Source of the DNA: Desulfofustis glycolicus DSM 9705
GTDB taxonomy: Bacteria > Desulfobacterota > Desulfobulbia > Desulfobulbales > Desulfocapsaceae
Assembly (NCBI RefSeq): GCF_900130015.1
Contig: NZ_FQXS01000030.1
Coordinates: forward strand, 1 to 50,964
Direction of reading: 5' to 3'
DNA: 50,964 nucleotides
The notes beneath the pieces are model-generated. The model made no database searches. It saw nothing but the letters and a program-made list of their open reading frames with translations, and was not told where the DNA came from. The stretch's first letter is position 1. Each line of letters opens with the position of its first letter. Positions 33,691 through 43,041 of this stretch are shown here, piece by piece. The position numbers were made by a program, and so were the translations under genes.

Positions 33691-35081
33691 CCATGAACAC
33701 GATACTCGTCGTCGACGACGAACCGAACTACCTGATCGTTCTTTCGGAGTTGTTGCGTGACGAAGGCTTTGAGGTCTATACGGCGCCGGATGGCAGGGAG
33801 GCGCTGGCCGTCGTCAGGGATGTTGATCTCGACCTGGTGGTGACCGACATGCAGATGCCCGGCATGGACGGGATGGCGCTGCTCGAAGAGATAAAAGATT
33901 TCAACAAGGATCTACCGGTGGTGATTATTACCGCCTACGCCGAAATCGACAAGGCGGTGGCGGCGATGCAGGCCGGCGCTTACAGTTATCTGGCCAAGCC
34001 ATTCTCCAACGACGAACTCATCGTTACCATCAACAACGCCGTCTCCCATTACTCCCTGATTCGTGAAAATACCAGGTTGCGGCGGGAAGTGAAGCAGCGT
34101 TCGGGCTTTACCGGCATGGTCGGCAAGAATCCGCGGATGCGCCAGATCTATGAGTTGATCGAGAAGGTGGCGCCGACCCCGGCCTCGGTGTTGATCACCG
34201 GTGAAAGCGGTACTGGCAAGGAGTTGGTGGCCAAGGCGATTCATCTCAACAGTCCGCGGGAGCCGTATCCGTTCATTACCGTCAATTGCGCCGCGCTGGC
34301 TGAACATCTACTGGAGAGCGAACTGTTCGGTCACGAGAAGGGGGCGTTCAGCGGTGCTGCGGCGATGCGCAAAGGGCGGATCGAGTTGGCTGATCGGGGC
34401 ACCATCTTTCTCGACGAGATCGGCGAATTTCCGCTGGCGCTGCAATCGAAATTGCTCAGGCTGCTGCAGGAAAAGCGATTCGAACGGGTCGGCGGAACGA
34501 GGACTCTGCAGGTCGATGTACGGATCATCGGGGCGACGACCAAGGATCTGAAAGAGGAGGTGCTGCAGGGACGGTTTCGCGAGGATCTGTTCTACCGACT
34601 CAACGTCATTCATCTCGCCTTGCCGCCGCTGCGGGAGCGAATGGACGACATCCCGATCCTGGTCAATGGATTTCTTGAAAAATGCGCCGCTCAGCTGGGC
34701 TACGACCGGCTGGAGGTTTCTCCGGAGGCGCTGCGGCTGTTGATGAATCTCCCCTGGGAAGGAAACGTGCGAGAACTGGAGAACACCATCGAGCGGGCGG
34801 CGATTCTCTGTGACGGTACCGTTATTAAGCCGGAAGACGTCCAGCCGGAATCGGTCTCCTTTGACAAGGACGCCCAGTGGACCCGGGAAATCGACATCCT
34901 GCAGATGATCCCCGAATCGGTTCAGCTCAACGACGTTCTCTATGCCGTTGAAGAGCAATTGCTCATGCGGGCGCTGGAAGAAACCGGCTATGTGCAGGCC
35001 AGGGCCGCCGAGCGGCTCGGCATCACCAAAAGCCTGCTGCAGTACAAGATGAAAAAATATTCCATCAAAAAGCAGAAGTGA
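33687..35081 (+). CDS. NtrC-family sigma-54-dependent response regulator
   Basis: 464 residues: receiver domain (ILVVDDEPNY, phospho-acceptor D54 in VVTDMQMPGMDG, LAKPF Lys), AAA+ domain with Walker A GESGTGKE (172-179) and the sigma-54 contact loop GAFSGA (219-224), and a Fis-type HTH at the C-terminus (EETGYVQARAAERLGITKS). It should open sigma-54 promoters when phosphorylated. The contact loop has Ser where most have Thr (GAFTGA), a conservative change. No histidine kinase lies nearby, so it is an orphan regulator here. Its start overlaps the PHP stop. Confidence 0.94.
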   Translation: MTMNTILVVDDEPNYLIVLSELLRDEGFEVYTAPDGREALAVVRDVDLDLVVTDMQMPGMDGMALLEEIKDFNKDLPVVIITAYAEIDKAVAAMQAGAYSYLAKPFSNDELIVTINNAVSHYSLIRENTRLRREVKQRSGFTGMVGKNPRMRQIYELIEKVAPTPASVLITGESGTGKELVAKAIHLNSPREPYPFITVNCAALAEHLLESELFGHEKGAFSGAAAMRKGRIELADRGTIFLDEIGEFPLALQSKLLRLLQEKRFERVGGTRTLQVDVRIIGATTKDLKEEVLQGRFREDLFYRLNVIHLALPPLRERMDDIPILVNGFLEKCAAQLGYDRLEVSPEALRLLMNLPWEGNVRELENTIERAAILCDGTVIKPEDVQPESVSFDKDAQWTREIDILQMIPESVQLNDVLYAVEEQLLMRALEETGYVQARAAERLGITKSLLQYKMKKYSIKKQK

Positions 35082-35157
35082 CAACTGTCGTCACACCAGG
35101 GAATACCAGCCGCGATGCGATACCGGTTGCAGACCGGGTACAGTCGTCGGGCACCGC

Positions 35158-35817
35158 TCAGGATGCCTGCATGCCGGCGATAAAGGTGTTTGACGACTCG
35201 ATCGCCTCGCTCATCCGATCGAGCAGCACACCGATTTCCGCCTCGAGATTGGTAAATTCCCGTTGCAGCGACCCGATCGCCTGAGCGTTGAGATTATGTT
35301 TGAGAAACAGCACATTGTCTCTGAAGATGTCGAGAACCGGCGCCATGCTCCGCTCCGCCCGGGTCATCCGCGCCATCATCTCCTTGTAGCGAACTTTGGT
35401 TTCCTCGAGTTGCCGGCTGCTGTTGCGAGCCAGTTCCCTGTTCTGGTAGAGCGCGATTTCGTCCTGCCACTCGGCGAACAGGTCGTCGGCAACGGCCTCG
35501 ATCCGATCGATCCGTGATGACACCGTGTCGGCGGCACTGCGGCTCGCTTCATATTCGCCGTTCAGACGATCATAGGACTTTTTCAGGTCGGTCTCCTTGA
35601 GCGCGACGACGCTGCCGAATTGCTCCAAGGCGTCTTTGAACTGCTGTTGCGCGTCCTCCTGCGCATTTCGTGCGTCTTCCACCCGGTCGACCATGATATC
35701 TCGTTTGTGGATACCGACTTTTTCCATGGCCCGATAATAGGTGCTGCTGCAGCCGGCAGCAAGCAGGAACGCGGCTAGACCGACGATATAAACGGATAGT
35801 CGTGAAGGCGAGAGCAC
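35158..35817 (-). CDS. DUF2959-family lipoprotein
   Basis: About 219 residues. Lipobox FLLAAGCSS, then YYRAMEKVGIHKRDIMVDRV, a signature of DUF2959. Nearly the whole mature part is helical with heptad-like spacing, suggesting a long coiled coil at the inner face of the outer membrane. Function unknown. GTG 35817 has AGAGG 7 nt upstream and starts just before the signal sequence; an upstream GTG at 35856 has no ribosome site. It stands between the NtrC-type regulator (opposite strand) and nadK (same strand). Confidence 0.85.
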   Translation of the reverse strand: MLSPSRLSVYIVGLAAFLLAAGCSSTYYRAMEKVGIHKRDIMVDRVEDARNAQEDAQQQFKDALEQFGSVVALKETDLKKSYDRLNGEYEASRSAADTVSSRIDRIEAVADDLFAEWQDEIALYQNRELARNSSRQLEETKVRYKEMMARMTRAERSMAPVLDIFRDNVLFLKHNLNAQAIGSLQREFTNLEAEIGVLLDRMSEAIESSNTFIAGMQAS

Positions 35818-35902
35818 GGTGAAACCTCTTCGGAAGTGATGTGGCGGCTCGGCCACGGGGCGGATGAGCGGGCTCCGTTCGGCGGCGGATCGCCAGGGGA
35901 TA

Positions 35903-36727
35903 CTAACGGGCGCCCCATTTCAGTTTGTTTCTGAGGATAGAAAAATAATCTCTTTTTGTCGAGGAAATCAGCCGCAGTGCATATTCCGAGGTACTGACCT
36001 CGAGCACATCGCCCGGTTTCATGTCCCAGACCCGCTGTCCGTCGATAATGACTTTTGCCCGTGACCCGAGGTCGTCGGCCAGAAATTCCGAAGTGATCGT
36101 CATCTCCGGCGGCACGATGGTCGGGCGGCTGCTCAGCATGAACGGGCAGATCGGTGTAACCAGGATGGTTTCCAGTTCCGGATGGACAAGCGGTCCCCCG
36201 GCAGACAGATTGTAGGCGGTTGATCCGGTCGGGGTGGAAAAGATCAGGCCGTCGGACTGGTAAGTGGTAATCGGGTTGCCGTCGGCCTTGGTTGCCAGGT
36301 GCAGCAGACGGTCGATGGCATTCTTGCTGATGACGATATCGTTGAGGGCATGTCGATAATCATGCTGCCGGCCGGATTCGAGCAGCCGTGCCTTGAGCAT
36401 CATGCGGCGTTCCATGGCGGCAGGGCCGCTGATGATCGCCGCCAGAGCCGACTCACTTTCCTCTTGCGTCAGCTCGGTGAGAAAGCCGAGGTTGCCGAGA
36501 TTGATGCCGATTACCGGAATATCGTGTCGGGCGGCGGTCTCGGCGACATGAAGCAGGGTGCCGTCACCGCCGAGAATGATCAATAGGTGAAGATCGGCCG
36601 ACAACTCGTCGAGCACCGTCTCGATGCCTCGCTGCTCCAGCCAGCGGCGCAGGTGGCGGGCATAATCGGCCGCCTGCCGGTCGTCCTTCTTGGCGATGAT
36701 GCCGGCCCGTTTGATCTGCAGCGTCAT
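35903..36727 (-). CDS. nadK: NAD kinase
   Basis: Phosphorylates NAD to NADP. 274 residues. The P-loop-like GGDGTLLH is at 53-60, with INLGNLGFLTE, the NDIVISKN Asn/Asp site and the GLIFSTPTGSTAYNLSAGGPLVHP signature. Start taken at ATG 36727 (MTLQIKRAGII); the longer frame to 36817 has an unlikely Arg-rich leader. The DNA gives no strong ribosome site. proC follows upstream on the same strand with a gap of about 110 nt. Confidence 0.95.
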   Translation of the reverse strand: MTLQIKRAGIIAKKDDRQAADYARHLRRWLEQRGIETVLDELSADLHLLIILGGDGTLLHVAETAARHDIPVIGINLGNLGFLTELTQEESESALAAIISGPAAMERRMMLKARLLESGRQHDYRHALNDIVISKNAIDRLLHLATKADGNPITTYQSDGLIFSTPTGSTAYNLSAGGPLVHPELETILVTPICPFMLSSRPTIVPPEMTITSEFLADDLGSRAKVIIDGQRVWDMKPGDVLEVSTSEYALRLISSTKRDYFSILRNKLKWGAR

Positions 36728-36837
36728 GCGATGCCGGCAGACCGAAGGACCACTGTGGCGCCAATCCGGGCGCGATCTTCGGGGGCGGTCGTCGAGTGGG
36801 GTGAGAGGTATCGGCACATGGTCTTTGTTCCGGCTAT

Positions 36838-37644
36838 TCAGCAGCGGCCGAGTTGGATGGATCGCTGCACCGCGGCTTCGACGGCGTCCATGACAATGCC
36901 GTGGAAGCCGTTTTTGGCCAGGACATGGAGCCCGCTGATCGCGGTCCCTCCCGGCGAACAGACCCGGCCACGCAGCACGGCCGGATGTTCACCCGTCGCC
37001 TGTACGAGGCGGGCCGCGCCGAGTACGGTCTGGACGGCCAGTTCGGCAGCTGCCTGATGGCTGAATCCGGATTTGATCCCGCCGTCGATCAGGGCCTCGA
37101 TAAAGGCGAAGACGTAAGCCGGTCCCGAGCCGCTCAGGCCGGTTACCGCGTCCATCTGCTTCTCTTCGACGATCGAAGTGCTGCCGACCGTACCGAAGAG
37201 CGATGCGGCAAAGGCGAGGTCTTCCTTGCCGACCTGATCGTTGCGGGCCAGGGCCGATGCTCCCTCCTGGACCAGGGCCGGAATGTTGGGCATGACCCGG
37301 ACCACCGGCACCATCTTGCCAAGGATGGCGGCATAAAAGGAAAGGGAAAGGCCGGCGGCGATGGAGATGACGAGCTGGTCGGTCAGTACCGGTTTGAGAT
37401 CATGCAGGACATCGGCCATGATCTGCGGTTTGACCGCCAGAATGACGACCTGGGCGCGCGGTACTGCCGTGGAGACGGAGACGGTGGTCGAGACCTGAAA
37501 GGCGGTTTCGAGATGGGTTCGCCTGGCAGCGCTCGGTTCGACTACCTCGAATTGTTCGGCGGTATATTCACCGGATTGCAGAAGTCCTTTCAGTAGGGCT
37601 TCGGCCATTTGACCGCCGCCGACAAATACGATCGTTTTTGCCAT
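36838..37644 (-). CDS. proC: pyrroline-5-carboxylate reductase
   Basis: Last step of proline synthesis (P5C + NAD(P)H to proline). 268 residues. Rossmann motif FVGGGQMAEALLKG at the N-terminus, VILAVKPQIM, VRVMPNIPALVQEGASA, and the C-terminal signature VTGLSGSGPAYVFAFIEAL with SPGGTAISGL. ATG 37644 has AAAGGA upstream. Upstream of nadK on the same strand; the shared NADP link is a likely coincidence of context. Confidence 0.96.
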   Translation of the reverse strand: MAKTIVFVGGGQMAEALLKGLLQSGEYTAEQFEVVEPSAARRTHLETAFQVSTTVSVSTAVPRAQVVILAVKPQIMADVLHDLKPVLTDQLVISIAAGLSLSFYAAILGKMVPVVRVMPNIPALVQEGASALARNDQVGKEDLAFAASLFGTVGSTSIVEEKQMDAVTGLSGSGPAYVFAFIEALIDGGIKSGFSHQAAAELAVQTVLGAARLVQATGEHPAVLRGRVCSPGGTAISGLHVLAKNGFHGIVMDAVEAAVQRSIQLGRC

Positions 37645-37803
37645 TGTTCTGTCCTTTCCCATGCTTTTTGAAGAATTATGCATTAGAATTATCAATCTAA
37701 CATGTTGGCCGATTTTGGTCCAGACAATGTGTCTGCATCAATCGGTGTTGTTTCAGGATCAGCGCGGGGATCGATCGCCCGCCTGTACGATAAGAGGAAA
37801 GAG

Positions 37804-37989
37804 ATGATTAACAAGGAGTTATTGGATATTCTGGCCTGTCCGCAGTGCAAGGGCCCGGTCAAGCTCCAGGCCGATGAGAGCGGCCTGGTCTGTGAGCCGT
37901 GCGGCCTGCTCTATGAAATCATCGATGACATTCCGGTCATGTTGATCGACAAAGCGAAGCGGCTTGGGGGTCATGAGCGCCCGGCGTGA
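37804..37989 (+). CDS. Trm112/YcaR-family small zinc-binding-like protein
   Basis: 61 residues. ELLDILACPQCKGPVKL and CEPCGLLYEIIDDIPVMLID match Trm112-like proteins, with two CxxC pairs that may bind zinc. In bacteria they often sit beside kdsB or lpxK, or serve as partner subunits of methyltransferases; neither is adjacent here. GAGGAAAGAG precedes ATG 37804. It lies 52 nt before the phosphohexomutase and is probably in the same transcript. Confidence 0.9.
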   Translation: MINKELLDILACPQCKGPVKLQADESGLVCEPCGLLYEIIDDIPVMLIDKAKRLGGHERPA

Positions 37990-38041
37990 GCAAACCGCCG
38001 GTGGAGGGAATCGACCGTCTCACTGATACGGGAGAGCGGAG

Positions 38042-39769
38042 ATGAAATCATCTGAAGACCTGGAACAGATCTGGCGCCGCTTGATGGAGCAGTACGTCGT
38101 CGAGCAGGACCATAGCCGGAGCGACTATTTCGGCTTGATCAAGGAGCTGTTGGCGCTGCGTGATCGTTTCGGTGATGAGGTGTCGCCACGGATCGAATCG
38201 GTGTACCGTCTCGTTCTGGACGAAATCGTCACCAGCACGGCACCGCCGCGCTCCCCGATTTCCTTCGGCACATCCGGCTGGCGCGGCCAGCTCGGTAAGG
38301 ATATTACCGTCGCTTCGGTGCGCTGCGTCACCGAGGCGATCATCGCCATGTACCGCAGGCTCGACGAGGACAACTCGTTGGCCCCGCATCTTGGCGTCGA
38401 TTCCTACGCCGATGCCTGCCGGCACGGGTGCCTGGTCGGTTATGACAACCGTTTTGCCGGAGAGACGCTCGGCCGGGCGGTAGCCGATGCCCTGATGGCT
38501 CACGGCTTCAACGTCTATTTCTGCGGAGAAACGACGACCGGAGTGCTGTCGGCGACCCTACTCCGGTTGCAGGCCGCGTTCTCGGTCAACCTGACGCCGT
38601 CTCACAATCCTCTCGAATACGGCGGCTACAAATACAACGCCGCCGACGGTGGTCCGGCTGCGGCCGAGTTGACCCGGTTGATCACGAGCAATGCCCGGGA
38701 GCTGGTCTCCCGGCCGACCTCGGAGACGGCGGAAGCCTCCACGCCGCGGGGTGCGTGTCAGTCAATCGATTCTTTATCTCTGTGGCAGCAGCTGGTGGAC
38801 AGCCAGGCTGCGGTACATCGTATCGAGTACCGCAAGCTGCTCGATCGCGCTGCGGCCCATGACAACCTCGTTATTGCCGTCGATGCGGTACACGGGGCGA
38901 GCCGGCTGCACATCGAGCGTCTCCTCGGTCCGGCCGCGAACCATTTGCAGCTGTTGCGCGGCACCGCCGATGTTACGTTCGGCGGGATCGCCCCGGAACC
39001 GTCATCGGCCAATCTGCAGACTGTCAATGGTGTGCTTGCGGACAACTCGGCCCGCTTGAAGATCGGTGCTATTATTGATCCGGACGGTGACCGAATCCGT
39101 TTCACCGACGGTACCACCGAGATCGGTATGAATCAGTTCGGAGCACTGGCCTACTTCTTCCTGCACGAACAGAAGGGGCTGAGCGGGATGGTGGCGAAAA
39201 CGGTGGCTACCTCGAACCTGGTCAATGCGGTTGCCAGAGGACTCGGTGAGCAGGTCTTCGAGACCAGGGTCGGCTTCAAGGAGTTCAAGTCGGTGATCGG
39301 CAAGGCGCTTGTCTGTTTTGAGGAGTCCGACGGTATTTCCATCATTGGCCATACGCCGGAAAAAGATGCCTATATCGGCCTGTTGCTGGCCCTCGACATG
39401 GTACTCGAGAGCGGGCGAAATCTCGGCGAGATGCTCCGGGAACTCGAGGCGCGTTACGGGGCATTTTATCCGGACCGGGATAGTGTCGCCGTCAGCCGGA
39501 GCGGCGCTGAACTTGATCGGACCCTGGCTGAGCTCGCGAGATACCGGGTTGGCGGCAGCGTTGTTGTCGGAGATGAGGAAAAGACGATCCGGGAGGTCAT
39601 CGACATCGATGGTCGAAAAATAATTTTTGAAGACGATTCCTGGTTGATGATCAGACCGTCAGGCACCGAACCGAAGGTGCGTTTTTATGTCGAATCCCGA
39701 ACACCGGACGGAGCCGGTTTTCTGGTGGCGACCGCCCGGCGGATGCTCGACGAACTCGGCCTGTTGTGA
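38042..39769 (+). CDS. phosphohexomutase (phosphoglucomutase/phosphomannomutase family)
   Basis: 575 residues of the alpha-D-phosphohexomutase superfamily. PISFGTSGWRGQL at the domain-1 start, active-site Ser187 in TPSHNPLEYGG, metal loop DPDGDRIRF, sugar loop CFEESDGIS, and the phosphate-binding RPSGTEPKVRFY near the C-terminus. Whether it prefers glucose- or mannose-phosphate cannot be told. It carries an N-terminal extension of about 70 helical residues not typical of the 460-residue ManB/GlmM types. GGGAG precedes the ATG. Confidence 0.92.
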   Translation: MKSSEDLEQIWRRLMEQYVVEQDHSRSDYFGLIKELLALRDRFGDEVSPRIESVYRLVLDEIVTSTAPPRSPISFGTSGWRGQLGKDITVASVRCVTEAIIAMYRRLDEDNSLAPHLGVDSYADACRHGCLVGYDNRFAGETLGRAVADALMAHGFNVYFCGETTTGVLSATLLRLQAAFSVNLTPSHNPLEYGGYKYNAADGGPAAAELTRLITSNARELVSRPTSETAEASTPRGACQSIDSLSLWQQLVDSQAAVHRIEYRKLLDRAAAHDNLVIAVDAVHGASRLHIERLLGPAANHLQLLRGTADVTFGGIAPEPSSANLQTVNGVLADNSARLKIGAIIDPDGDRIRFTDGTTEIGMNQFGALAYFFLHEQKGLSGMVAKTVATSNLVNAVARGLGEQVFETRVGFKEFKSVIGKALVCFEESDGISIIGHTPEKDAYIGLLLALDMVLESGRNLGEMLRELEARYGAFYPDRDSVAVSRSGAELDRTLAELARYRVGGSVVVGDEEKTIREVIDIDGRKIIFEDDSWLMIRPSGTEPKVRFYVESRTPDGAGFLVATARRMLDELGLL

Positions 39770-39801
39770 TACACCGCCAGGAAAATCGCCTGGTTCCGGC
39801 G

Positions 39802-39823
39802 GGCACCGCAGGGTGACGGTGCC
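39802..39823. other. hairpin between the phosphomutase gene and nifU
   Basis: GGCACCG (39802-39808) pairs with CGGTGCC (39817-39823). A second small stem around CGGGGC/GCCCCG lies at about 39862-39878. There is no T-run; possible weak terminator or leader structure in the 137-nt gap. Low confidence. Confidence 0.3.
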
Positions 39824-39906
39824 GCTGTCGGTGATATGATTGACACCCGTCATGATGAATACGGGGCGTTCGGCCCCGACGAACACCAGATCCAGGAGCT
39901 ACATCC

Positions 39907-40740
39907 ATGTGGGACTATACAGATACGGTCACTGAGCACTTTCAAAACCCTCGTAATGTCGGCGAGATCGAAAACGCCGACGGTGTCGGCGACGTCGGTT
40001 CGCTGGCTTGCGGTGATGCTTTGAAGCTGACGTTGAAAATCGAAAACGATCGGATCGTCGATGCTAAATTCAAAACCTTCGGCTGTGCCAGCGCAATAGC
40101 CTCTTCATCGGCGTTGACCGAAATGATCAAGGGGATGAGTATTGCCGAGGCCGAAAAGATCACCAATGAGGACATCGCCAACTTCCTCGGCGGTCTGCCC
40201 AAGGAAAAAATGCATTGTTCGGTCATGGGGCGAGAAGCGCTCGAGGCCGCCCTGGCAGACTTTCGCGGCGTGGCTCTGCCGAAGGCTGAAGGTGAGGTGG
40301 TCTGCGAATGCTTCGGCGTCACCGACCTGGAGGTCGTACGGGCCATCAAAGAGTCGCATCTGCGCTCGGTGGAAGAGATCACCAATTTTACCAAGGCCGG
40401 CGGTGGTTGCGGTAAGTGCGAGGGGCGCCTGCAGGAGTTGCTCAACAAGACGGTCTCCGAAGGGCTCAGGGTGGTCCCATTGAAGAAGTCGCGCCAGCGC
40501 ATGACCACGCTGCAGAAGATAAAAAAAATCGAGGACGTGCTTGAACGGGAAATCAGGCCGGGTCTCCGTATGGACGGCGGCGATATCGAACTGATCGATG
40601 TGGACGGCGATTTCGTGACAGTCTCCCTGCGGGGGCAATGCACGAGCTGTTTCAAGTCACAGACGACCATCAAGGAATTCGTCGAGAAGAAGCTCCGGGA
40701 ACAGGTGCTTGATTCTCTGGTAGTGGAGGAGGACAAATGA
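39907..40740 (+). CDS. nifU: Fe-S cluster assembly scaffold NifU, three-domain type
   Basis: 277 residues with all three classical NifU parts: IscU-like domain with C35, C60 and C104; central [2Fe-2S] ferredoxin-like domain with C133, C135, C168 and C171 (VVCECFGV...GGGCGKCEG); and C-terminal Nfu domain with the CTSC pair at 245-248. It builds Fe-S clusters with sulfur from the adjacent NifS; the stop overlaps the nifS start by 4 nt. No other nif gene is seen, so it probably serves general Fe-S supply, as in many anaerobes. AGGAG lies upstream. Confidence 0.96.
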   Translation: MWDYTDTVTEHFQNPRNVGEIENADGVGDVGSLACGDALKLTLKIENDRIVDAKFKTFGCASAIASSSALTEMIKGMSIAEAEKITNEDIANFLGGLPKEKMHCSVMGREALEAALADFRGVALPKAEGEVVCECFGVTDLEVVRAIKESHLRSVEEITNFTKAGGGCGKCEGRLQELLNKTVSEGLRVVPLKKSRQRMTTLQKIKKIEDVLEREIRPGLRMDGGDIELIDVDGDFVTVSLRGQCTSCFKSQTTIKEFVEKKLREQVLDSLVVEEDK

Positions 40741-41921
40741 AGGAGCAACAGGACCAGGTGATCTATCTCGATAACAACGCGACCACCCGGGTAGCGCCGG
40801 AAGTGCTTGATGCGATGATGCCGTACCTGACCGATCTCTACGGTAATCCGTCCAGCATGCATACGTTCGGCGGACAGGTCGGCGGGGCCTTGAAACAGGC
40901 CCGGAGCCAGGTGGCGGACTTTATCGGCTGTGATCCGGAGGAGGTCATCTTCACCAGCTGCGGCACCGAGAGTGATTCCACCGCGATCCTTTCGGCCCTG
41001 AGGGCCGCGCCGGAGAGACGACATATCGTAACGACCCGGGTCGAGCACCCGGCGGTGAAAAACCTCTGTGAGAATATCGGCTCGATGACCGGCACCAAAT
41101 ACCGGGTGACCATGCTCAAAGTCGACGAGGACGGCATGGTCGACATGAACGATTATCTCGAGTCGCTGACCGAGGATACCGCCGTTGTCAGCATCATGTG
41201 GGCCAACAACGAGACCGGCGTTATTCTGCCGGTAGAGGAAATGGCTCGACTGGCCAAAGAACGCGGCATCCCTTTCCATACCGATGCCGTGCAGGCCGCC
41301 GGAAAGATCCCGATCGACCTGGCGTCACTCGACATCGACTACTTGTCGATGTCCGGTCACAAGCTGCATGCCCCGAAGGGAGTCGGCATCCTCTACGTCC
41401 GCCGGGGAACGCCCTTCGCACCGTTTTTGGCGGGCGGTCACCAGGAGCATGGTCGCCGTGCCGGCACCGAAAATGTTGCCTCGATTGTCGGTCTTGGTCG
41501 GGCCTGCCAATTGGCGCAGGAAAAGATGGTGGAAGAAAACAGCCGGGTCAAGGCGCTGCGCGATAAGCTGGAGGCCGGACTGCTTGCGTCGATTCCGCGC
41601 GCGCTGCTGAACGGGCATCGGCTGCAGCGGCTGCCGAATACGACTAACATCAGTTTTGAATATGTCGAAGGAGAGTCGATCCTGCTGCATATGAATCGCC
41701 ATCGGATCTGTGCGTCGTCCGGTTCCGCCTGCACTTCCGGCTCGCTCGAACCGTCCCACGTACTGCGGGCAATGGGCGTGCCGTTCACCGCCGCACACGG
41801 CTCGATCCGTTTTTCCCTGAGCGTGTATAACACGGAGCAGGAGATCGATTTCGTTCTCGAGAAAATGCCGCAGATTATTGGCCAACTCAGAGAAATGTCG
41901 CCGTTCTGGCCGGGAGAGTGA
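40737..41921 (+). CDS. nifS: cysteine desulfurase NifS
   Basis: A PLP enzyme that extracts sulfur from cysteine for NifU. 394 residues. N-terminal IYLDNNATTRVAPEVLDAM, PLP Lys209 in SMSGHKLHAPKGVG, and the persulfide-forming Cys332 in CASSGSACTSGSLE (the NifS/IscS-type loop). It overlaps nifU by 4 nt and is followed at once by thyX. Together they are a complete minimal NIF-type assembly system, without iscA or regulators. Confidence 0.96.
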   Translation: MKEQQDQVIYLDNNATTRVAPEVLDAMMPYLTDLYGNPSSMHTFGGQVGGALKQARSQVADFIGCDPEEVIFTSCGTESDSTAILSALRAAPERRHIVTTRVEHPAVKNLCENIGSMTGTKYRVTMLKVDEDGMVDMNDYLESLTEDTAVVSIMWANNETGVILPVEEMARLAKERGIPFHTDAVQAAGKIPIDLASLDIDYLSMSGHKLHAPKGVGILYVRRGTPFAPFLAGGHQEHGRRAGTENVASIVGLGRACQLAQEKMVEENSRVKALRDKLEAGLLASIPRALLNGHRLQRLPNTTNISFEYVEGESILLHMNRHRICASSGSACTSGSLEPSHVLRAMGVPFTAAHGSIRFSLSVYNTEQEIDFVLEKMPQIIGQLREMSPFWPGE

Positions 41922-41922
41922 C

Positions 41923-42855
41923 ATGCTCATCGTTGAACCCAGCTATCAGATACAAGATGAACTGGATCAGGCCTCGCTCGTCGTTCGGCTGGAGGCCTGT
42001 GGCCGCATTTGCTACAAGAGTGAGGAGCTGATCAGTTCCAATTCGGCCTTGCCTTTCGTGAAAAAGATCGCTGCCCACGGGCACAATTCGGTTCTGGAGA
42101 TGGCGGTCGTGACGCTGCTGCTGAACGGTGATCTGGAACCGGAGTCGCTCTATGCGTTACAGCCGAAATACCTGGTGATCGATCCCTACCAGGACGGCCT
42201 GCTGGTTACCGGTTCGGTACGTGCTTTCCGTGAATGCGCCGGCCATGCCTCGCGCAGCCGTTTGGTTGCGGCCATGGTCGGGTTTCTCGCCGGTCGTCAC
42301 CCCTATCTTTTTGAAGGAGTTGCCGATTCGGCCAAAACTTCGGCTGACACCGGCGGCATCAGCGTTGAAAAAATGGCGCTGCCGGCTGTGGAGCAGCTGC
42401 CCGGACCCTTGCTGCTGCGGCACCGCTATGTTGGCGTCAAGTTTATTGTCAATCGGGCGGTGACCCATGAGCTGGTTCGCCATCGCCCCTGTTCTTTTCT
42501 GCAGGAGAGCCAGCGTTATTGCCGCTACAGCCAGGACAAGTTCGGCAATCAGGTCAGCTTCATCAAGCCGATGTTTTTCAACCAAGATTCGGCTGAATAT
42601 AAACTCTGGCTGCGGGCCATGGAGCAGACGGAGCAAATCTATCTGCAGCTGTTGGCGACGAGCACGCCGCAGGCCGCCCGAACCGTCCTGCCCAACTCCT
42701 GCAAGACGGAGATCATCACCTATTGCAATCTCGCCCAGTGGCGGCATATATTCAGCTTGCGTACGATCCCGGCGGCGGAACCGTCGATGCGGGAGATCAT
42801 GATTCCGTTAGCGGCGGAGTTGCAGCGTCGCTATCCTGTTTTGCAGCACGTGTAG
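41923..42855 (+). CDS. thyX: FAD-dependent thymidylate synthase
   Basis: Makes dTMP from dUMP with methylene-tetrahydrofolate and FAD/NADPH. The ThyX signature RHRPCSFLQESQRY (RHRx7S) starts at about residue 186, followed by RYCRYSQDKFG and a C-terminal TYCNLAQWRHIFSLR. About 310 residues, longer than the common 220-250-residue ThyX, with an added N-terminal region. ATG 41923 is one nt after the nifS stop and has GGGAGAG upstream, so it is coupled to nifS. It draws on the folate C1 pool that the nearby Fhs feeds. Confidence 0.93.
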   Translation: MLIVEPSYQIQDELDQASLVVRLEACGRICYKSEELISSNSALPFVKKIAAHGHNSVLEMAVVTLLLNGDLEPESLYALQPKYLVIDPYQDGLLVTGSVRAFRECAGHASRSRLVAAMVGFLAGRHPYLFEGVADSAKTSADTGGISVEKMALPAVEQLPGPLLLRHRYVGVKFIVNRAVTHELVRHRPCSFLQESQRYCRYSQDKFGNQVSFIKPMFFNQDSAEYKLWLRAMEQTEQIYLQLLATSTPQAARTVLPNSCKTEIITYCNLAQWRHIFSLRTIPAAEPSMREIMIPLAAELQRRYPVLQHV

Positions 42856-42945
42856 TTCTTTTCGGGGGAGTCGGGTGTGCCGGGCAACGGCCCGTTCGGA
42901 TGAGTGCGCCGACGAGCTGCCGTCCCGGCCGCTGAGGATAACCCC

Positions 42946-42973
42946 TTGACATGGCAGGCTGAACGGATATAAG
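42946..42973 (+). promoter_or_regulatory. sigma-70 promoter of fhs
   Basis: TTGACA (42946-42951), 16-nt spacer, TATAAG (42968-42973). It lies about 70 nt before the fhs start in a 186-nt gap and is among the best promoter matches in the window. Confidence 0.65.
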
Positions 42974-43041
42974 GTTCATCTGTCAGGCCGTTCCTGAGGT
43001 GCGTCATCAACTCTAACTACATGGTGAAAGGGAGGTAATCA

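Noticed and set aside
39942-41279. Minus-strand frame of 445 codons across nifU and nifS
   Set aside because: The second half is Ser/Thr/Pro-rich antisense sequence; nifU and nifS on the plus strand have complete catalytic residues.
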